The notes under the pieces were generated by a model that had not been told where the DNA came from, searched no databases, and saw only the letters and a list, made by a program, of their open reading frames with translations. DNA of 64,000 bases from Flavobacterium sp. GTDB lineage: Bacteria > Bacteroidota > Bacteroidia > Flavobacteriales > Flavobacteriaceae. Position numbers and translations under genes: made by a program. Location: assembly GCF_027484705.1 (NCBI RefSeq), contig NZ_JAIXSL010000018.1:1-64000 (forward strand), written 5' to 3'. Shown here piece by piece: positions 37,747 to 46,228 of the stretch (its first letter is position 1; the number at the start of each line of letters is the position of its first letter).

Positions 37747-38070
37747 ATGTTTGAAGTTTTAAAATACCTGTTCTCGACCCAACGATCTTCTAGGTTAAGC
37801 CAACTGATTAAAGAGGATGCGTTTTTGGTTGATGTTCGTTCTCCTGAAGAATTTGCTTCGGGTCATGCGCGCAGTTCGGTCAATATACCGCTCGACAAAA
37901 TCCCGGAACAGTTGCACCGCTTCAAAGACAAACAAAACATCATCGTTTTTTGCAAAAGTGGCATGCGAAGCCGACAAGCGAAAGCGCTACTAGAACAAAA
38001 CGGAATTGTAAACGTGACCAATGCCGGTAGTTGGGAAAATATCAATCGCATCATTAATTCTAATACATAA
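37747..38070 (+). CDS. Single-domain rhodanese
   Basis: A 107-residue rhodanese. VDVRSPEEFASGHARSSVNI leads to the active loop IIVFCKSGMRSRQAKALLE with the catalytic Cys. It transfers sulfane sulfur between thiols. It sits 18 bases after the dioxygenase gene and 5 before the DUF2892 gene, a usual operon order in Bacteroidota. Confidence 0.95.
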   Translation: MFEVLKYLFSTQRSSRLSQLIKEDAFLVDVRSPEEFASGHARSSVNIPLDKIPEQLHRFKDKQNIIVFCKSGMRSRQAKALLEQNGIVNVTNAGSWENINRIINSNT

Positions 38071-38075
38071 AACTT

Positions 38076-38282
38076 ATGAAAAAAAATATAGGAAAAGCGG
38101 ACAAAATGCTTCGGATGATTGTAGCGTTGGTTGTAGCGATGCTCTATTTCAACAACACCATCAACGGTTTTCTCGCATCGATACTGATTGTTTTGGCTGT
38201 TGTCTTCAGCATTACGAGCCTTATAGGATTTTGCCCTTTGTATCTTCCGTTCGGCATCAACACCAATGAGAATAAGGAATGA
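38076..38282 (+). CDS. DUF2892 small membrane protein (YgaP-like tail)
   Basis: A 68-residue protein. After a basic start (MKKNIGKADKMLRMI) it has two membrane helices (ALVVAMLYFNNTINGF and LIVLAVVFSITSLIGF) with the GFCPLYLPFGI motif including a Cys near the membrane. That matches DUF2892, which in other bacteria is fused to rhodanese in YgaP. Here it is a separate gene after the rhodanese, so the two probably make the same membrane complex. The sulfur product moved is unknown. Confidence 0.9.
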   Translation: MKKNIGKADKMLRMIVALVVAMLYFNNTINGFLASILIVLAVVFSITSLIGFCPLYLPFGINTNENKE

Positions 38283-38317
38283 TAGCGAATCTCAAATTCG
38301 TGTTAAAATGAAACGAT

Positions 38318-38345
38318 GGCTCAAATTAATGGCTACATTTGAGTC
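38318..38345 (+). promoter_or_regulatory. Promoter and dyad before the Cys-rich peptide gene
   Basis: TACATTTG at 38334-38341 is a -7 box. It lies in the right arm of an inverted repeat, GGCTCAAAT (38318-38326) with ATTTGAGTC (38337-38345), one mismatch in nine. A protein bound here would cover the promoter. Confidence 0.5.
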
Positions 38346-38377
38346 AATAAGTAGTAATCAAAAATAAACAAATCAAG

Positions 38378-38557
38378 ATGAAAAAATTAGTTTCGATGAT
38401 GGCGCTTGCCGCGTTTTTAGTTTCTATGAATACCAACGCGCAGGAAAAACCGAAAGAAGCAGCCAAAAAAGAATGTTCGATGAAAGAAAAAAATTCTTGC
38501 AGCAAGGACAAAAAACCTGGTTGTTGCGCAGCTAAAAAAGCGGAAAAGAAAGCGTAA
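38378..38557 (+). CDS. Small exported Cys-rich protein
   Basis: A 59-residue protein. Signal peptide MKKLVSMMALAAFLVSMNTNAQ is followed by a Lys/Glu-rich mature part with five cysteines in KKECSMKEKNSCSKDKKPGC and Cys-Ala-Ala (the pair is adjacent Cys-Cys). It lies between the two dioxygenase paralogues behind its own promoter. I do not recognise the family. The Cys pattern suggests metal or thiol/persulfide binding in the periplasm, which would fit the sulfur-gene context; this is inference. Confidence 0.7.
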   Translation: MKKLVSMMALAAFLVSMNTNAQEKPKEAAKKECSMKEKNSCSKDKKPGCCAAKKAEKKA

Positions 38558-38580
38558 TCATTCTAAAAGTATTTAAAAAA

Positions 38581-38610
38581 ATGTCTGAGTTTTCTCGGGC
38601 ATTTTTTTTA
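38581..38610 (+). terminator. Terminator after the Cys-rich peptide gene
   Basis: ATGTCTGAG (38581-38589) pairs with CTCGGGCAT (38594-38602), using two G-U pairs, followed by a run of T. It closes the upstream transcript before the second dioxygenase gene. Confidence 0.8.
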
Positions 38611-38632
38611 TACATTGCATACTAAGTTTCCT

Positions 38633-38640
38633 TAATTTTG
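38633..38640 (+). promoter_or_regulatory. -7 box of the second dioxygenase gene
   Basis: TAATTTTG, 20 bases before the ATG at 38660. No Crp/Fnr-like dyad is seen in front of this copy, unlike the first paralogue. Confidence 0.55.
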
Positions 38641-38659
38641 CTGTCTAAATTTTTTCCAG

Positions 38660-40072
38660 ATGAAAATCGAACAAATCTATACCGGATGTATCGCCCAAGC
38701 GGCTTACTATCTTGAGAGCAACGGCGAAGCGGCCATTTTTGACCCTTTGCGCGAAGTGCAGCCTTATTTAGACCGTGCCAGCAAAGACAAAGCTGTGATT
38801 CAATATATTTTCGAGACGCATTTCCATGCTGATTTCGTTTCCGGGCATTTGGATCTTGCCAAAAAATCTGGCGGAAAAATTGTCTACGGTCCGACAGCCA
38901 AACCTGAATTTGAAGCGATTATAGCCGAAGACAACCAAGAGTTTAAAGTTGGGAATTATACCGTCAAAGCTATTCATACTCCGGGCCATACGCTCGAAAG
39001 CACTTGCTATTTACTCATCGATGAAAACGGAAAACAACACGGCATCATCACCGGAGATACATTGTTCATTGGTGATGTAGGCCGTCCTGATTTGGCCCAA
39101 GCACTGGTGGACGATCTGACACAGGAAAAATTAGCTTCGTATCTGTTTGATTCGTTACGCAATAAGATTATGCCTTTGCCTGATGATTTAATTGTATATC
39201 CGAGCCACGGCGCCGGAAGTGCCTGCGGAAAAAACATGAGCAAGGAAACCACCGATACTTTAGGCAACCAGAAAAAAACGAATTACGCGCTCAGAGCAGA
39301 CATGACCAAAGAAGAATTCACCAAAGAATTGCTCGATGGTTTGGGTTTGCCTCCCGCCTATTTCCCACAAAATGTGATGTTGAACATACAAGGTTATGAA
39401 AGCCTTGACACGATTATGCAAAAATCAAACAAAGCATTGACACCTCAGGAATTTGAAATGCTCGCGAACCAAACTGAAGCCATTGTTTTAGATGTGCGCC
39501 ATGAAGATGATTTCGTAAAAAGCCATATCCCCAATTCTATTTTTATCGGAATCCAAGGGAATTTTGCGCCTTGGGTTGGGGCTTTGTTGGGCAATGTCAA
39601 TCAGAAAATCTTAATCGTTACGCCGGAAAATAAAGAAGAAGAAACCATCACAAGATTGTCAAGAGTTGGTTTTGACCACGTTTTGGGTTATCTGAAAGGC
39701 GGGATTTCGGCCTGGCAAGAAGCCGGTTTTGAAACGGATTCGATTGCTTCGATATTACCCGAACAATTTGCTGCTGAAATGACTGCCGACAGCGTGATTG
39801 TGGATGCCAGAAAACCCGGCGAGTTTGAAGCCGAGCATGTCGAATACGCTTTGAATATTCCGTTGGATACAATCAATGCGAATTTTTCGATGGTTCCTAA
39901 AAATGAGGATTTCTACCTGCATTGCGCGGGCGGTTATCGTTCGGTGATTATGGCTTCGATATTGAAATCACGCGGGTTCCACAATTTCATCAATGTTGAG
40001 AAAGGCATCGCTGGCATTCGAAAAACCGATGTGAAGCTGACGCATTTCGTTTGTCCGTCAACGCTTAAATAA
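38660..40072 (+). CDS. Persulfide dioxygenase-rhodanese fusion, paralogue 2
   Basis: A 470-residue paralogue of the protein at 36313, collinear over its full length. The metal motifs are kept (ETHFHADFVSGHLDLA, HTPGHTLESTCYLL, TGDTLFIGDVGRPDLAQ, YPSHGAGSACG), again with Phe for the second-site His. The first rhodanese loop (LIVTPENKEEET) has no Cys; the second (HCAGGYRS) does. The two genes are a nearby tandem duplication with 1.0 kb of other sulfur genes between. The different promoters suggest one copy is inducible and the other constitutive. Confidence 0.9.
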   Translation: MKIEQIYTGCIAQAAYYLESNGEAAIFDPLREVQPYLDRASKDKAVIQYIFETHFHADFVSGHLDLAKKSGGKIVYGPTAKPEFEAIIAEDNQEFKVGNYTVKAIHTPGHTLESTCYLLIDENGKQHGIITGDTLFIGDVGRPDLAQALVDDLTQEKLASYLFDSLRNKIMPLPDDLIVYPSHGAGSACGKNMSKETTDTLGNQKKTNYALRADMTKEEFTKELLDGLGLPPAYFPQNVMLNIQGYESLDTIMQKSNKALTPQEFEMLANQTEAIVLDVRHEDDFVKSHIPNSIFIGIQGNFAPWVGALLGNVNQKILIVTPENKEEETITRLSRVGFDHVLGYLKGGISAWQEAGFETDSIASILPEQFAAEMTADSVIVDARKPGEFEAEHVEYALNIPLDTINANFSMVPKNEDFYLHCAGGYRSVIMASILKSRGFHNFINVEKGIAGIRKTDVKLTHFVCPSTLK

Positions 40073-40133
40073 TTCACTTTCAATTATAACAAAAAAATAT
40101 GACCGATAAATAGTCGTTGATTATAATTTTAAA

Positions 40134-40141
40134 TACTTTTG
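40134..40141 (+). promoter_or_regulatory. -7 box of the TlpA-like gene
   Basis: TACTTTTG, 29 bases before the GTG start at 40170. Confidence 0.5.
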
Positions 40142-40169
40142 CACACTTAATTTCAAAACTCAAACAAAC

Positions 40170-41309
40170 GTGAAAAAAATTCTTTTACTGATTGCAGCCG
40201 TTACCACAATGATTTCTTGTAATAAAGCGGGAGAAAATGAATATATCGTTACAGGAACCATCAATGGCATCGCTGACGGGAAATCGGTTACTTTAGAAGT
40301 TCAGGACGAAACCGGCGGATTGAAACCCGTAGATACCGTGAAGATTGAAAAAGGGAAATTCACTTTCAAAGGCAATGCGAAAGAACCGGAAATGTATTTG
40401 GTAAGCGTTGAAACCGTGGAAGGTAAAGTGCCTTTCATTTTGGAAAATGGCGATATCGAAATGAAAATCAACAAAGACAGCCTCAGCATTACTAAAGTGA
40501 CTGGTACTTATAACAATGAAGAATTAAACAGTTATAAAGAAAAAGGACTTGCCATTCAGAAAAAAATGATGAAGTTCCAAAAAGACAACACGGCCAAAAT
40601 GAACCAGGCGCAACAGACCAAAGATACGGTCGTAATGAACAGCCTCAGAAAGGAATACAGCAAATTTCAGGAGGAATTCGTAAAACAATCTGATGCGTAT
40701 GTGGCATCGCACCCGAAAGCATTCATCTCGATTTTGATTATTGAAGGCATGTTCAACCAAATGACGCCGGATATCGCTAAAATCAAAAAATACTATGATG
40801 GTCTCGACAAAGAAGTGAAAGATACCAAACACGGTAAAAAAGTTAAAAAACAACTCGACGAAATCTCAAAACCTGTAGCTGCCGCTGCAAAAGTTGATGT
40901 TGGAACGGTTGCTCCTGATTTTACCGCCAACAATCCGGAAGGAAATGCAGTTTCGTTAAAGCAAAGTATGGGTAAAGTAACCGTAATTGATTTTTGGGCT
41001 TCATGGTGCAATCCTTGTCGTGCGGAAAACCCTAATATGGTGGCGCTTTACAGTGAATTCCATGCGAAAGGTCTGAACATCATCAGTATTTCTCTTGATG
41101 ATGACGCAGCGAAATGGAAAGCCGCGATTGCCAAAGACAAACTGACCTGGACACAAATCTCGAACCTAAAAGAAATGGAAGACCCGATTGCTATAGCTTA
41201 TGGTGTGAAACTGATTCCTTCAACATTCATCTTAGATGCTTCCGGAAAAGTCGTAGCGAAAGATTTGAGAGGCGATGCACTGAAAGCTAAAATCGCGGAA
41301 CTTTTATAA
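40170..41309 (+). CDS. TlpA-like thioredoxin lipoprotein with DUF4369
   Basis: A 379-residue lipoprotein that starts with GTG at 40170, as no ATG precedes the signal sequence. The lipobox is MISC (about residue 17). An N-terminal DUF4369 domain (about 25-110; EYIVTGTINGIADGKSVTLE and GKFTFKGNAKEPEMYLV) is followed by a charged helical linker and a thioredoxin fold (about 240-379) with active site WCNPC (Cys280, Cys283) in VIDFWASWCNPCRAENPNM. It acts as a membrane-held thiol oxidoreductase in the periplasm, the usual Bacteroidota type. The cis-Pro loop (LIPSTFIL) is present. Confidence 0.92.
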   Translation: MKKILLLIAAVTTMISCNKAGENEYIVTGTINGIADGKSVTLEVQDETGGLKPVDTVKIEKGKFTFKGNAKEPEMYLVSVETVEGKVPFILENGDIEMKINKDSLSITKVTGTYNNEELNSYKEKGLAIQKKMMKFQKDNTAKMNQAQQTKDTVVMNSLRKEYSKFQEEFVKQSDAYVASHPKAFISILIIEGMFNQMTPDIAKIKKYYDGLDKEVKDTKHGKKVKKQLDEISKPVAAAAKVDVGTVAPDFTANNPEGNAVSLKQSMGKVTVIDFWASWCNPCRAENPNMVALYSEFHAKGLNIISISLDDDAAKWKAAIAKDKLTWTQISNLKEMEDPIAIAYGVKLIPSTFILDASGKVVAKDLRGDALKAKIAELL

Positions 41310-41339
41310 TACAATCTCATTTTGTATTTCAAAATAAAG

Positions 41340-41363
41340 AATCTCCTTCGTGGGGATTTTTTT
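41340..41363 (+). terminator. Terminator after the TlpA-like gene
   Basis: AATCTCC and GGGGATT pair around TTCGT, followed by a T run. Confidence 0.75.
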
Positions 41364-41418
41364 ATTGCATTCAATGTCAATTCCTTAAAAATAAGTTTCA
41401 ATTTAAGTCTGCTATAAA

Positions 41419-41449
41419 TTTGCAAACACCAAAACTGTTTCTATATTTG
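41419..41449 (+). promoter_or_regulatory. Consensus promoter of tRNA-Tyr
   Basis: TTTG (41419-41422), exactly 19 bases, TATATTTG (41442-41449). This is the full vegetative consensus and lies 22 bases before the mature tRNA. Confidence 0.85.
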
Positions 41450-41471
41450 CATGCGTTTGTAAAAAACCACT

Positions 41472-41552
41472 GGGGAGATACTCAAGCGGCCAACGAGGGC
41501 AGACTGTAAATCTGCTGTGTGAACTTCGCAGGTTCGAATCCTGCTCTCCCCA
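41472..41552 (+). tRNA. tRNA-Tyr (GTA)
   Basis: An 81-base tRNA. Acceptor GGGGAGA pairs with TCTCCCC, D-stem CTC/GAG, anticodon stem GCAGA/TCTGC with loop CTGTAAA (anticodon GTA), a long variable arm as in class II tRNAs, and T-arm GCAGG-TTCGAAT-CCTGC. CCA is not encoded. Confidence 0.97.
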
Positions 41553-41562
41553 CAAAAAATAA

Positions 41563-41611
41563 AGAATCCAAAACAACAAGCTCGCTTGATTGTTTTGGAT
41601 TCTGTTTTTTT
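41563..41611 (+). terminator. Terminator after tRNA-Tyr
   Basis: A perfect 14-bp stem, 41563-41576 with 41590-41603, with a small inner stem (CAAG/CTTG), then G and seven T. Confidence 0.92.
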
Positions 41612-41848
41612 GTACAAGGTTTCCCCCTAACGGATCATTTGAAAAATGAATCCTGCAATGCTCCATAATCATCATTATCAAAGTAAAAGAAAACCTTGTC
41701 TCAAGTTCTAATATTCTATAACCCGCTTAATTGTTTTTGGGTTTGTTTTCATGAAAGCAATCCAAACTAGATTAAGAAAACAATCAGTTCCGATTCCCAA
41801 ATTATGTTAAAGTCCATTTAAATAAAATCCCCAGTTTTATTTAATTAC

Positions 41849-41856
41849 TACATTTG
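41849..41856 (+). promoter_or_regulatory. -7 box of the deacetylase operon
   Basis: TACATTTG. The TTG at its end is an apparent start codon 30 bases before the ATG at 41884, but it belongs to the promoter. Confidence 0.6.
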
Positions 41857-41883
41857 AAGCTATTGCCCACTAAACGATATGCT

Positions 41884-44385
41884 ATGCAAAAAATTTACTT
41901 TTTGATTGTTTTTTTATTCTTGTTTTTCATTCCCAAAAGTTTTGCACAGCAACCTTCCAAACCCGATGCGGTGGCGATTTACCATCAAATCCAAAAGCTC
42001 AATTTCCTCGGTTCGGTGCTTTATATCGCCGCGCATCCCGATGATGAAAATACCCGATTGATTTCCTATCTGTCGAACGAAAAAAATGCTCGAACCGGTT
42101 ATTTATCGTTAACCAGAGGCGATGGCGGACAAAATCTGATTGGTCCGGAATTGCGAGAATTGCTGGGCGTTATTCGTACACAAGAACTCATAGAAGCCCG
42201 TAAAATCGACGGTGGCGAACAATTTTTTTCACGAGCAAACGATTTCGGATATTCCAAAAATCCTGATGAAACGCTGGCAATTTGGAACAAAGACCAAGTG
42301 CTCAGCGATATCGTTTATGTCATACGAAAATTCCAGCCCGACGTCATCATCAACCGTTTTGACGCGCGTTCTCCGGGAACCACGCACGGCCATCACACTT
42401 CATCCGCGATGTTGAGCCTCGAAGCTTTCGACCAAACGAACAATCCAAACGCATATCCGAACCAATTGAGTTCCGTCGGTGTCTGGCAGCCCAAACGCGT
42501 GTTTTTCAATACTTCGTGGTGGTTTTATGGCAGCAAGGAGAAATTTGAAAAAGCCGACAAAACCAACTTAACGGCATTGAGCATCGGTGTATACTATCCG
42601 TCGTTCGGAAAATCAAATCAGGAAATCGCAGCCTTAAGCCGCAGCCGCCACCAATCGCAAGGATTCGGAAGCACCGGAACACGTGGCGAGGAACAGGAAT
42701 ATCTCGAATTCCTAAAAGGCGATGCTTTGCAAGATAAAACGAACCTTTTTGAAGGTATCGATACAAGCTGGAACCGCGTTAAAGGTGGAAAAGCAGTCGG
42801 TGATTTGCTATCGAATGTAGAGAAAAATTTCGATTTCAAAAATCCGTCGGCCAGCATTCCCGATTTGGTCAAAGCGTATTCGTTGGTTTTAAAATTAGAC
42901 GATACGCATTGGAAAACCATCAAAGCCGAAGAAATCAAAAAGATTATCGCAGCCTGCTCCGGATTGTATCTTGAAGCGGTGGCGAAAAACCAAGAAGCTA
43001 CACTAGGAAGCAATTTGACCGTAAACCTCGAGGCCATCAACAGAAGTTCCGTACCAATGCAATTGATGACAATCAATACTTTTCCGGCCACCAAAGATGA
43101 GGAAAAAGCCAGACCGATTGATTTAAAACCAAACGTTTTGCAAAATATAGGCGTTGAAATTCCATTGACCGAAAACCTGTCTTACACCCAACCCTACTGG
43201 CTCGCCGAAAAAGGAACGGTCGGTATGTACCGCGTGGACGACCAAACTAAAATTGGCATTCCCGATGTGATTCGTCAAGTTAAAGTCATTTTCAATGTTC
43301 TGATTGACGGTGTTTCGATTCCGTTCGAACGCGAAGTGGTTTACAAAATGAATGACGATGTGAAAGGCGAAGTCTACAAACCGCTGGATATTGTGCCCGA
43401 TGTGACGACATCGATTAAGAATAAAGTCGTGTTGTTCAATGACGGAAAAACCAAAACTATCGAAGTCAAAATCAAAGCCGGAAAAGACAACATCAAAGGC
43501 GATTTGCAACTCGAATTACCTGAAAACTGGAAACATTCCCCACAATCGATTCCATTCACATTAAGCAAAAAAGGAGAAGAGCAAACGGTTTCATTTCAGG
43601 TTTCGCCTGGAAAAAATGCAGAAGAAATTACCGCGAAATGTATCGCTACTGTTGACGGCAAACGTTTTGACAAAGAACAATTCAATATCAATTACGAACA
43701 TATTTGCAAACAACAAGTGCTCAAACCTTCGGAAGCGAAACTGATCAAACTTGACATTAAAACCGGAAAGGAAAAAATCGCTTACATCATGGGCGCGGGC
43801 GACGAAGTTCCGAAATGTCTGGCGCAAATGGGTTACGAGGTTTCAATCATCAAACCGGAAGAAATCATGGCTGAAAAACTGCAGAACTTCAATGTGGTGA
43901 TGACAGGAATCCGCGCCTACAATACCGTTCAGGCTTTGGCTTTCAAACAAGACATCCTGTTTGATTTTGTGAAAGCAGGGCATACGATGATCGCACAATA
44001 CAACACACTTGATGATTTTGTGACGCCGAATATTGCGCCGTTTCCGATGAAAGTGTCGCGCGACCGTGTCACCGAAGAAAACGCAACGGTTACCTTTTTG
44101 GCACCAGAGCATCCAATTTTAAATACTCCAAATACCATCACGTCGAAAGATTTTGAAGGCTGGAAACAAGAACAAGGTTTGTATTATCCAAGCGAATGGG
44201 ACGCAGCGTTCACGCCAATCATAGCCGCAAACGACAAAGGCGAAACACCCAAAAAAGGCGCTATTTTGGTCGTTAAATATGGTAAAGGAAATTACATCTA
44301 CACCGGACTGAGCTTTTTCAGGGAATTGCCCGAAGGTGTTTCAGGAGCCTACCGTTTGATGGCCAATATGATATCCTTAAAATAA
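41884..44385 (+). CDS. Exported PIG-L/LmbE-family deacetylase
   Basis: An 833-residue protein from the ATG at 41884. Signal peptide ends KSFAQQ. The PIG-L domain occupies about 35-270: YIAAHPDDENTRLISYLS with the zinc-binding HPDDE, RLISYLS, LTRGDGGQNLIGPELRELLG, and SPGTTHGHHTSSAM with the third His. The remaining 560 residues are beta-rich and include a C-terminal ThuA/GATase-like part (VVMTGIRAYNTVQALAFKQD and YTGLSFFRELPEGVSGAYRL). The enzyme probably removes acetyl from an N-acetylglucosamine-containing sugar in the periplasm. A tiny membrane-protein gene and a sodium symporter follow in the same operon, so the product is likely imported next. Confidence 0.9.
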   Translation: MQKIYFLIVFLFLFFIPKSFAQQPSKPDAVAIYHQIQKLNFLGSVLYIAAHPDDENTRLISYLSNEKNARTGYLSLTRGDGGQNLIGPELRELLGVIRTQELIEARKIDGGEQFFSRANDFGYSKNPDETLAIWNKDQVLSDIVYVIRKFQPDVIINRFDARSPGTTHGHHTSSAMLSLEAFDQTNNPNAYPNQLSSVGVWQPKRVFFNTSWWFYGSKEKFEKADKTNLTALSIGVYYPSFGKSNQEIAALSRSRHQSQGFGSTGTRGEEQEYLEFLKGDALQDKTNLFEGIDTSWNRVKGGKAVGDLLSNVEKNFDFKNPSASIPDLVKAYSLVLKLDDTHWKTIKAEEIKKIIAACSGLYLEAVAKNQEATLGSNLTVNLEAINRSSVPMQLMTINTFPATKDEEKARPIDLKPNVLQNIGVEIPLTENLSYTQPYWLAEKGTVGMYRVDDQTKIGIPDVIRQVKVIFNVLIDGVSIPFEREVVYKMNDDVKGEVYKPLDIVPDVTTSIKNKVVLFNDGKTKTIEVKIKAGKDNIKGDLQLELPENWKHSPQSIPFTLSKKGEEQTVSFQVSPGKNAEEITAKCIATVDGKRFDKEQFNINYEHICKQQVLKPSEAKLIKLDIKTGKEKIAYIMGAGDEVPKCLAQMGYEVSIIKPEEIMAEKLQNFNVVMTGIRAYNTVQALAFKQDILFDFVKAGHTMIAQYNTLDDFVTPNIAPFPMKVSRDRVTEENATVTFLAPEHPILNTPNTITSKDFEGWKQEQGLYYPSEWDAAFTPIIAANDKGETPKKGAILVVKYGKGNYIYTGLSFFRELPEGVSGAYRLMANMISLK

Positions 44386-44390
44386 ACGCT

Positions 44391-44495
44391 ATGAGCCAAA
44401 AACGCACAAGCTGGAAAAGAAGTTATACTTGGGTGCTGATCGCCAACGCGGTCTACATCCTGCTGTTTTGTTTAATGATGCTTATCTTCTCTTAG
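44391..44495 (+). CDS. 34-residue single-helix membrane protein
   Basis: A frame of 34 codons (MSQKRTSWKRSYTWVLIANA...) with one clear membrane helix (WVLIANAVYILLFCLMMLIF) and a basic N-terminus, so the N-terminus is predicted inside. It starts 5 bases after the deacetylase stop and ends one base before the symporter ATG, exactly filling the gap. That tight fit argues for a translated gene, probably an accessory subunit of the symporter. Confidence 0.7.
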   Translation: MSQKRTSWKRSYTWVLIANAVYILLFCLMMLIFS

Positions 44496-44496
44496 T

Positions 44497-46194
44497 ATGC
44501 AACAGTTAGATTGGATCGTACTTTCGGTAACCCTGCTTTTCATAGTATTCTACGGCGTGTGGAAAACCCGCGGGAGCCAGAATGTTGAGGATTATATTCT
44601 CGGCAATAACGAAACGCCCTGGTATGTGGTCGGCCTTTCGGTCATGGCCACACAAGCGAGCGCAATCACTTTCCTTTCAACTCCGGGCCAGGCTTATCAC
44701 GACGGGATGGGCTTCGTGCAGTTTTATTTCGGTTTGCCTTTGGCGATGGTCGTGATCTGTTTCACTTTCATCCCGATCTATCACAGGCTTAAAGTGTTTA
44801 CGGCTTATGAATATTTAGAACAGCGTTTCGATTTGAAGACGCGTTCGTTGGCAGCAATTTTATTCTTGATCCAAAGAGGCTTGGGAACCGGTTTGACCAT
44901 TTATGCACCGGCGATTATCTTATCCGCTTTGTTGGGTTGGAACCTTACTTTAATGAATGTTGTTATTGGTGTCATGGTCATCATTTACACGTTCGCCGGT
45001 GGAACCAAAGCCGTAAACGTGACGCAAAAGCAACAGATGTTTGTGATCATGACGGGAATGTTCATTACGTTTTTTCTGATTTTACACTTGTTACCCAACG
45101 ACATGACATTCAGCAATGCCTTGCATATCGCGGGCGCCAACCATAAAATGGACATCGTCGATTTTTCGCTGGATCCCGAAACGCGTTATACTTTCTGGAG
45201 CGGCATCACCGGTGGATTTTTCCTGGCACTCTCCTATTTCGGGACCGATCAGTCTCAAGTCGGACGCTATTTATCAGGAAAATCAATTCGTGAAAGCCAG
45301 ATGGGATTGATTATGAATGGCTTTTTGAAAGTGCCGATGCAGTTCTTCATTCTATTAATCGGCGTGATGGTTTTTGTGTTTTTCCAGTTCAATCCGGTGC
45401 CGCTGAATTTCAATCCGAACAACAAGATCATCATTGAAAACTCAAAATACAAGGACGAATACCGTGGCCTCGAAGCTAAACTCAGCAAACTGTCTGAGGA
45501 GAAGAAAGAAATCAACCTGATCTACATTGACCACTTAAACCAAAATTACGACAATCCGATTTTAAGGAAAGAACTTGTCGCGATTTCCAGCAAGGAAAAC
45601 GATTTGCGTGACCAAGCTCGTGAAGTGATTTCAAAAGCCGACAATAAAGCGGAAACCAACGATAAAGATTATGTTTTCATTCATTTTATCCTGAATTACC
45701 TTCCGAAAGGTTTGATTGGTTTGTTGCTCGCGGTAATACTTTCTGCGGCCATGTCGTCAACGGCTTCGGGCCTCAACGCTTTGGCATCGACGACTGCGAT
45801 TGATATATACAAACGTAATGTAAGTGGCGGAAAATCTGAAAAGCACTTCGTGAATGCGACTAAATTCTTCACTTTGCTTTGGGGAATCATTGCCATTTTG
45901 TTCGCGTGTGTAGGAACTTTGTTCGAAAATTTGATACAATTGGTGAACATTGTCGGTTCGATTTTTTACGGCACCGTTTTGGGGATTTTCCTTGTTGGAT
46001 TCTATATCAAATTCGTACAGGCCAAAGCAATTTTTTGGGGCGCGTGTATCAGCCAGTTGTTGATATTTTACATTTACTATCTCGACGTTGTAAGTTTCCT
46101 TTGGCTGAATTTCATTGGTGCGATGCTGACTTTGTTCCTTTCGATCATCCTTCAGACCATCATCGGTCAAGGCATAAAAAAATCCGCTTCTTGA
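44497..46194 (+). CDS. Sodium:solute symporter (SSS family)
   Basis: A 565-residue inner-membrane protein with about thirteen helices. Family signatures are present: NNETPWYVVGLSVMATQASA, GLPLAMVVICFTFIPIYHRL, AYEYLEQRFDLKTRSLAA and LLAVILSAAMSSTASGLNAL. A hydrophilic insert of roughly 85 residues (about 300-390) with heptad-like Glu/Lys/Leu runs interrupts the middle and is not usual for the family. It uses a sodium gradient to import a solute. The deacetylase gene in the same operon suggests an amino sugar or related product; this is inference. Confidence 0.92.
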   Translation: MQQLDWIVLSVTLLFIVFYGVWKTRGSQNVEDYILGNNETPWYVVGLSVMATQASAITFLSTPGQAYHDGMGFVQFYFGLPLAMVVICFTFIPIYHRLKVFTAYEYLEQRFDLKTRSLAAILFLIQRGLGTGLTIYAPAIILSALLGWNLTLMNVVIGVMVIIYTFAGGTKAVNVTQKQQMFVIMTGMFITFFLILHLLPNDMTFSNALHIAGANHKMDIVDFSLDPETRYTFWSGITGGFFLALSYFGTDQSQVGRYLSGKSIRESQMGLIMNGFLKVPMQFFILLIGVMVFVFFQFNPVPLNFNPNNKIIIENSKYKDEYRGLEAKLSKLSEEKKEINLIYIDHLNQNYDNPILRKELVAISSKENDLRDQAREVISKADNKAETNDKDYVFIHFILNYLPKGLIGLLLAVILSAAMSSTASGLNALASTTAIDIYKRNVSGGKSEKHFVNATKFFTLLWGIIAILFACVGTLFENLIQLVNIVGSIFYGTVLGIFLVGFYIKFVQAKAIFWGACISQLLIFYIYYLDVVSFLWLNFIGAMLTLFLSIILQTIIGQGIKKSAS

Positions 46195-46212
46195 TAGGAA
46201 ACGGATTTTTTA
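46180..46212. terminator. Terminator shared by symporter and DUF2911 gene
   Basis: AAATCCG (46180-46186) pairs with CGGATTT (46202-46208), with additional TTC/GAA pairing inside, followed by T. The left arm overlaps the symporter's last codons. It faces the minus-strand gene ending at 46229 and can serve both. Confidence 0.75.
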
Positions 46213-46228
46213 TAAATGTAATTAAAGT

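Noticed and set aside
42618..43094. Minus-strand 158-codon frame within the deacetylase gene
   Set aside because: It is antisense to a gene with clear codon pattern and has no domain.
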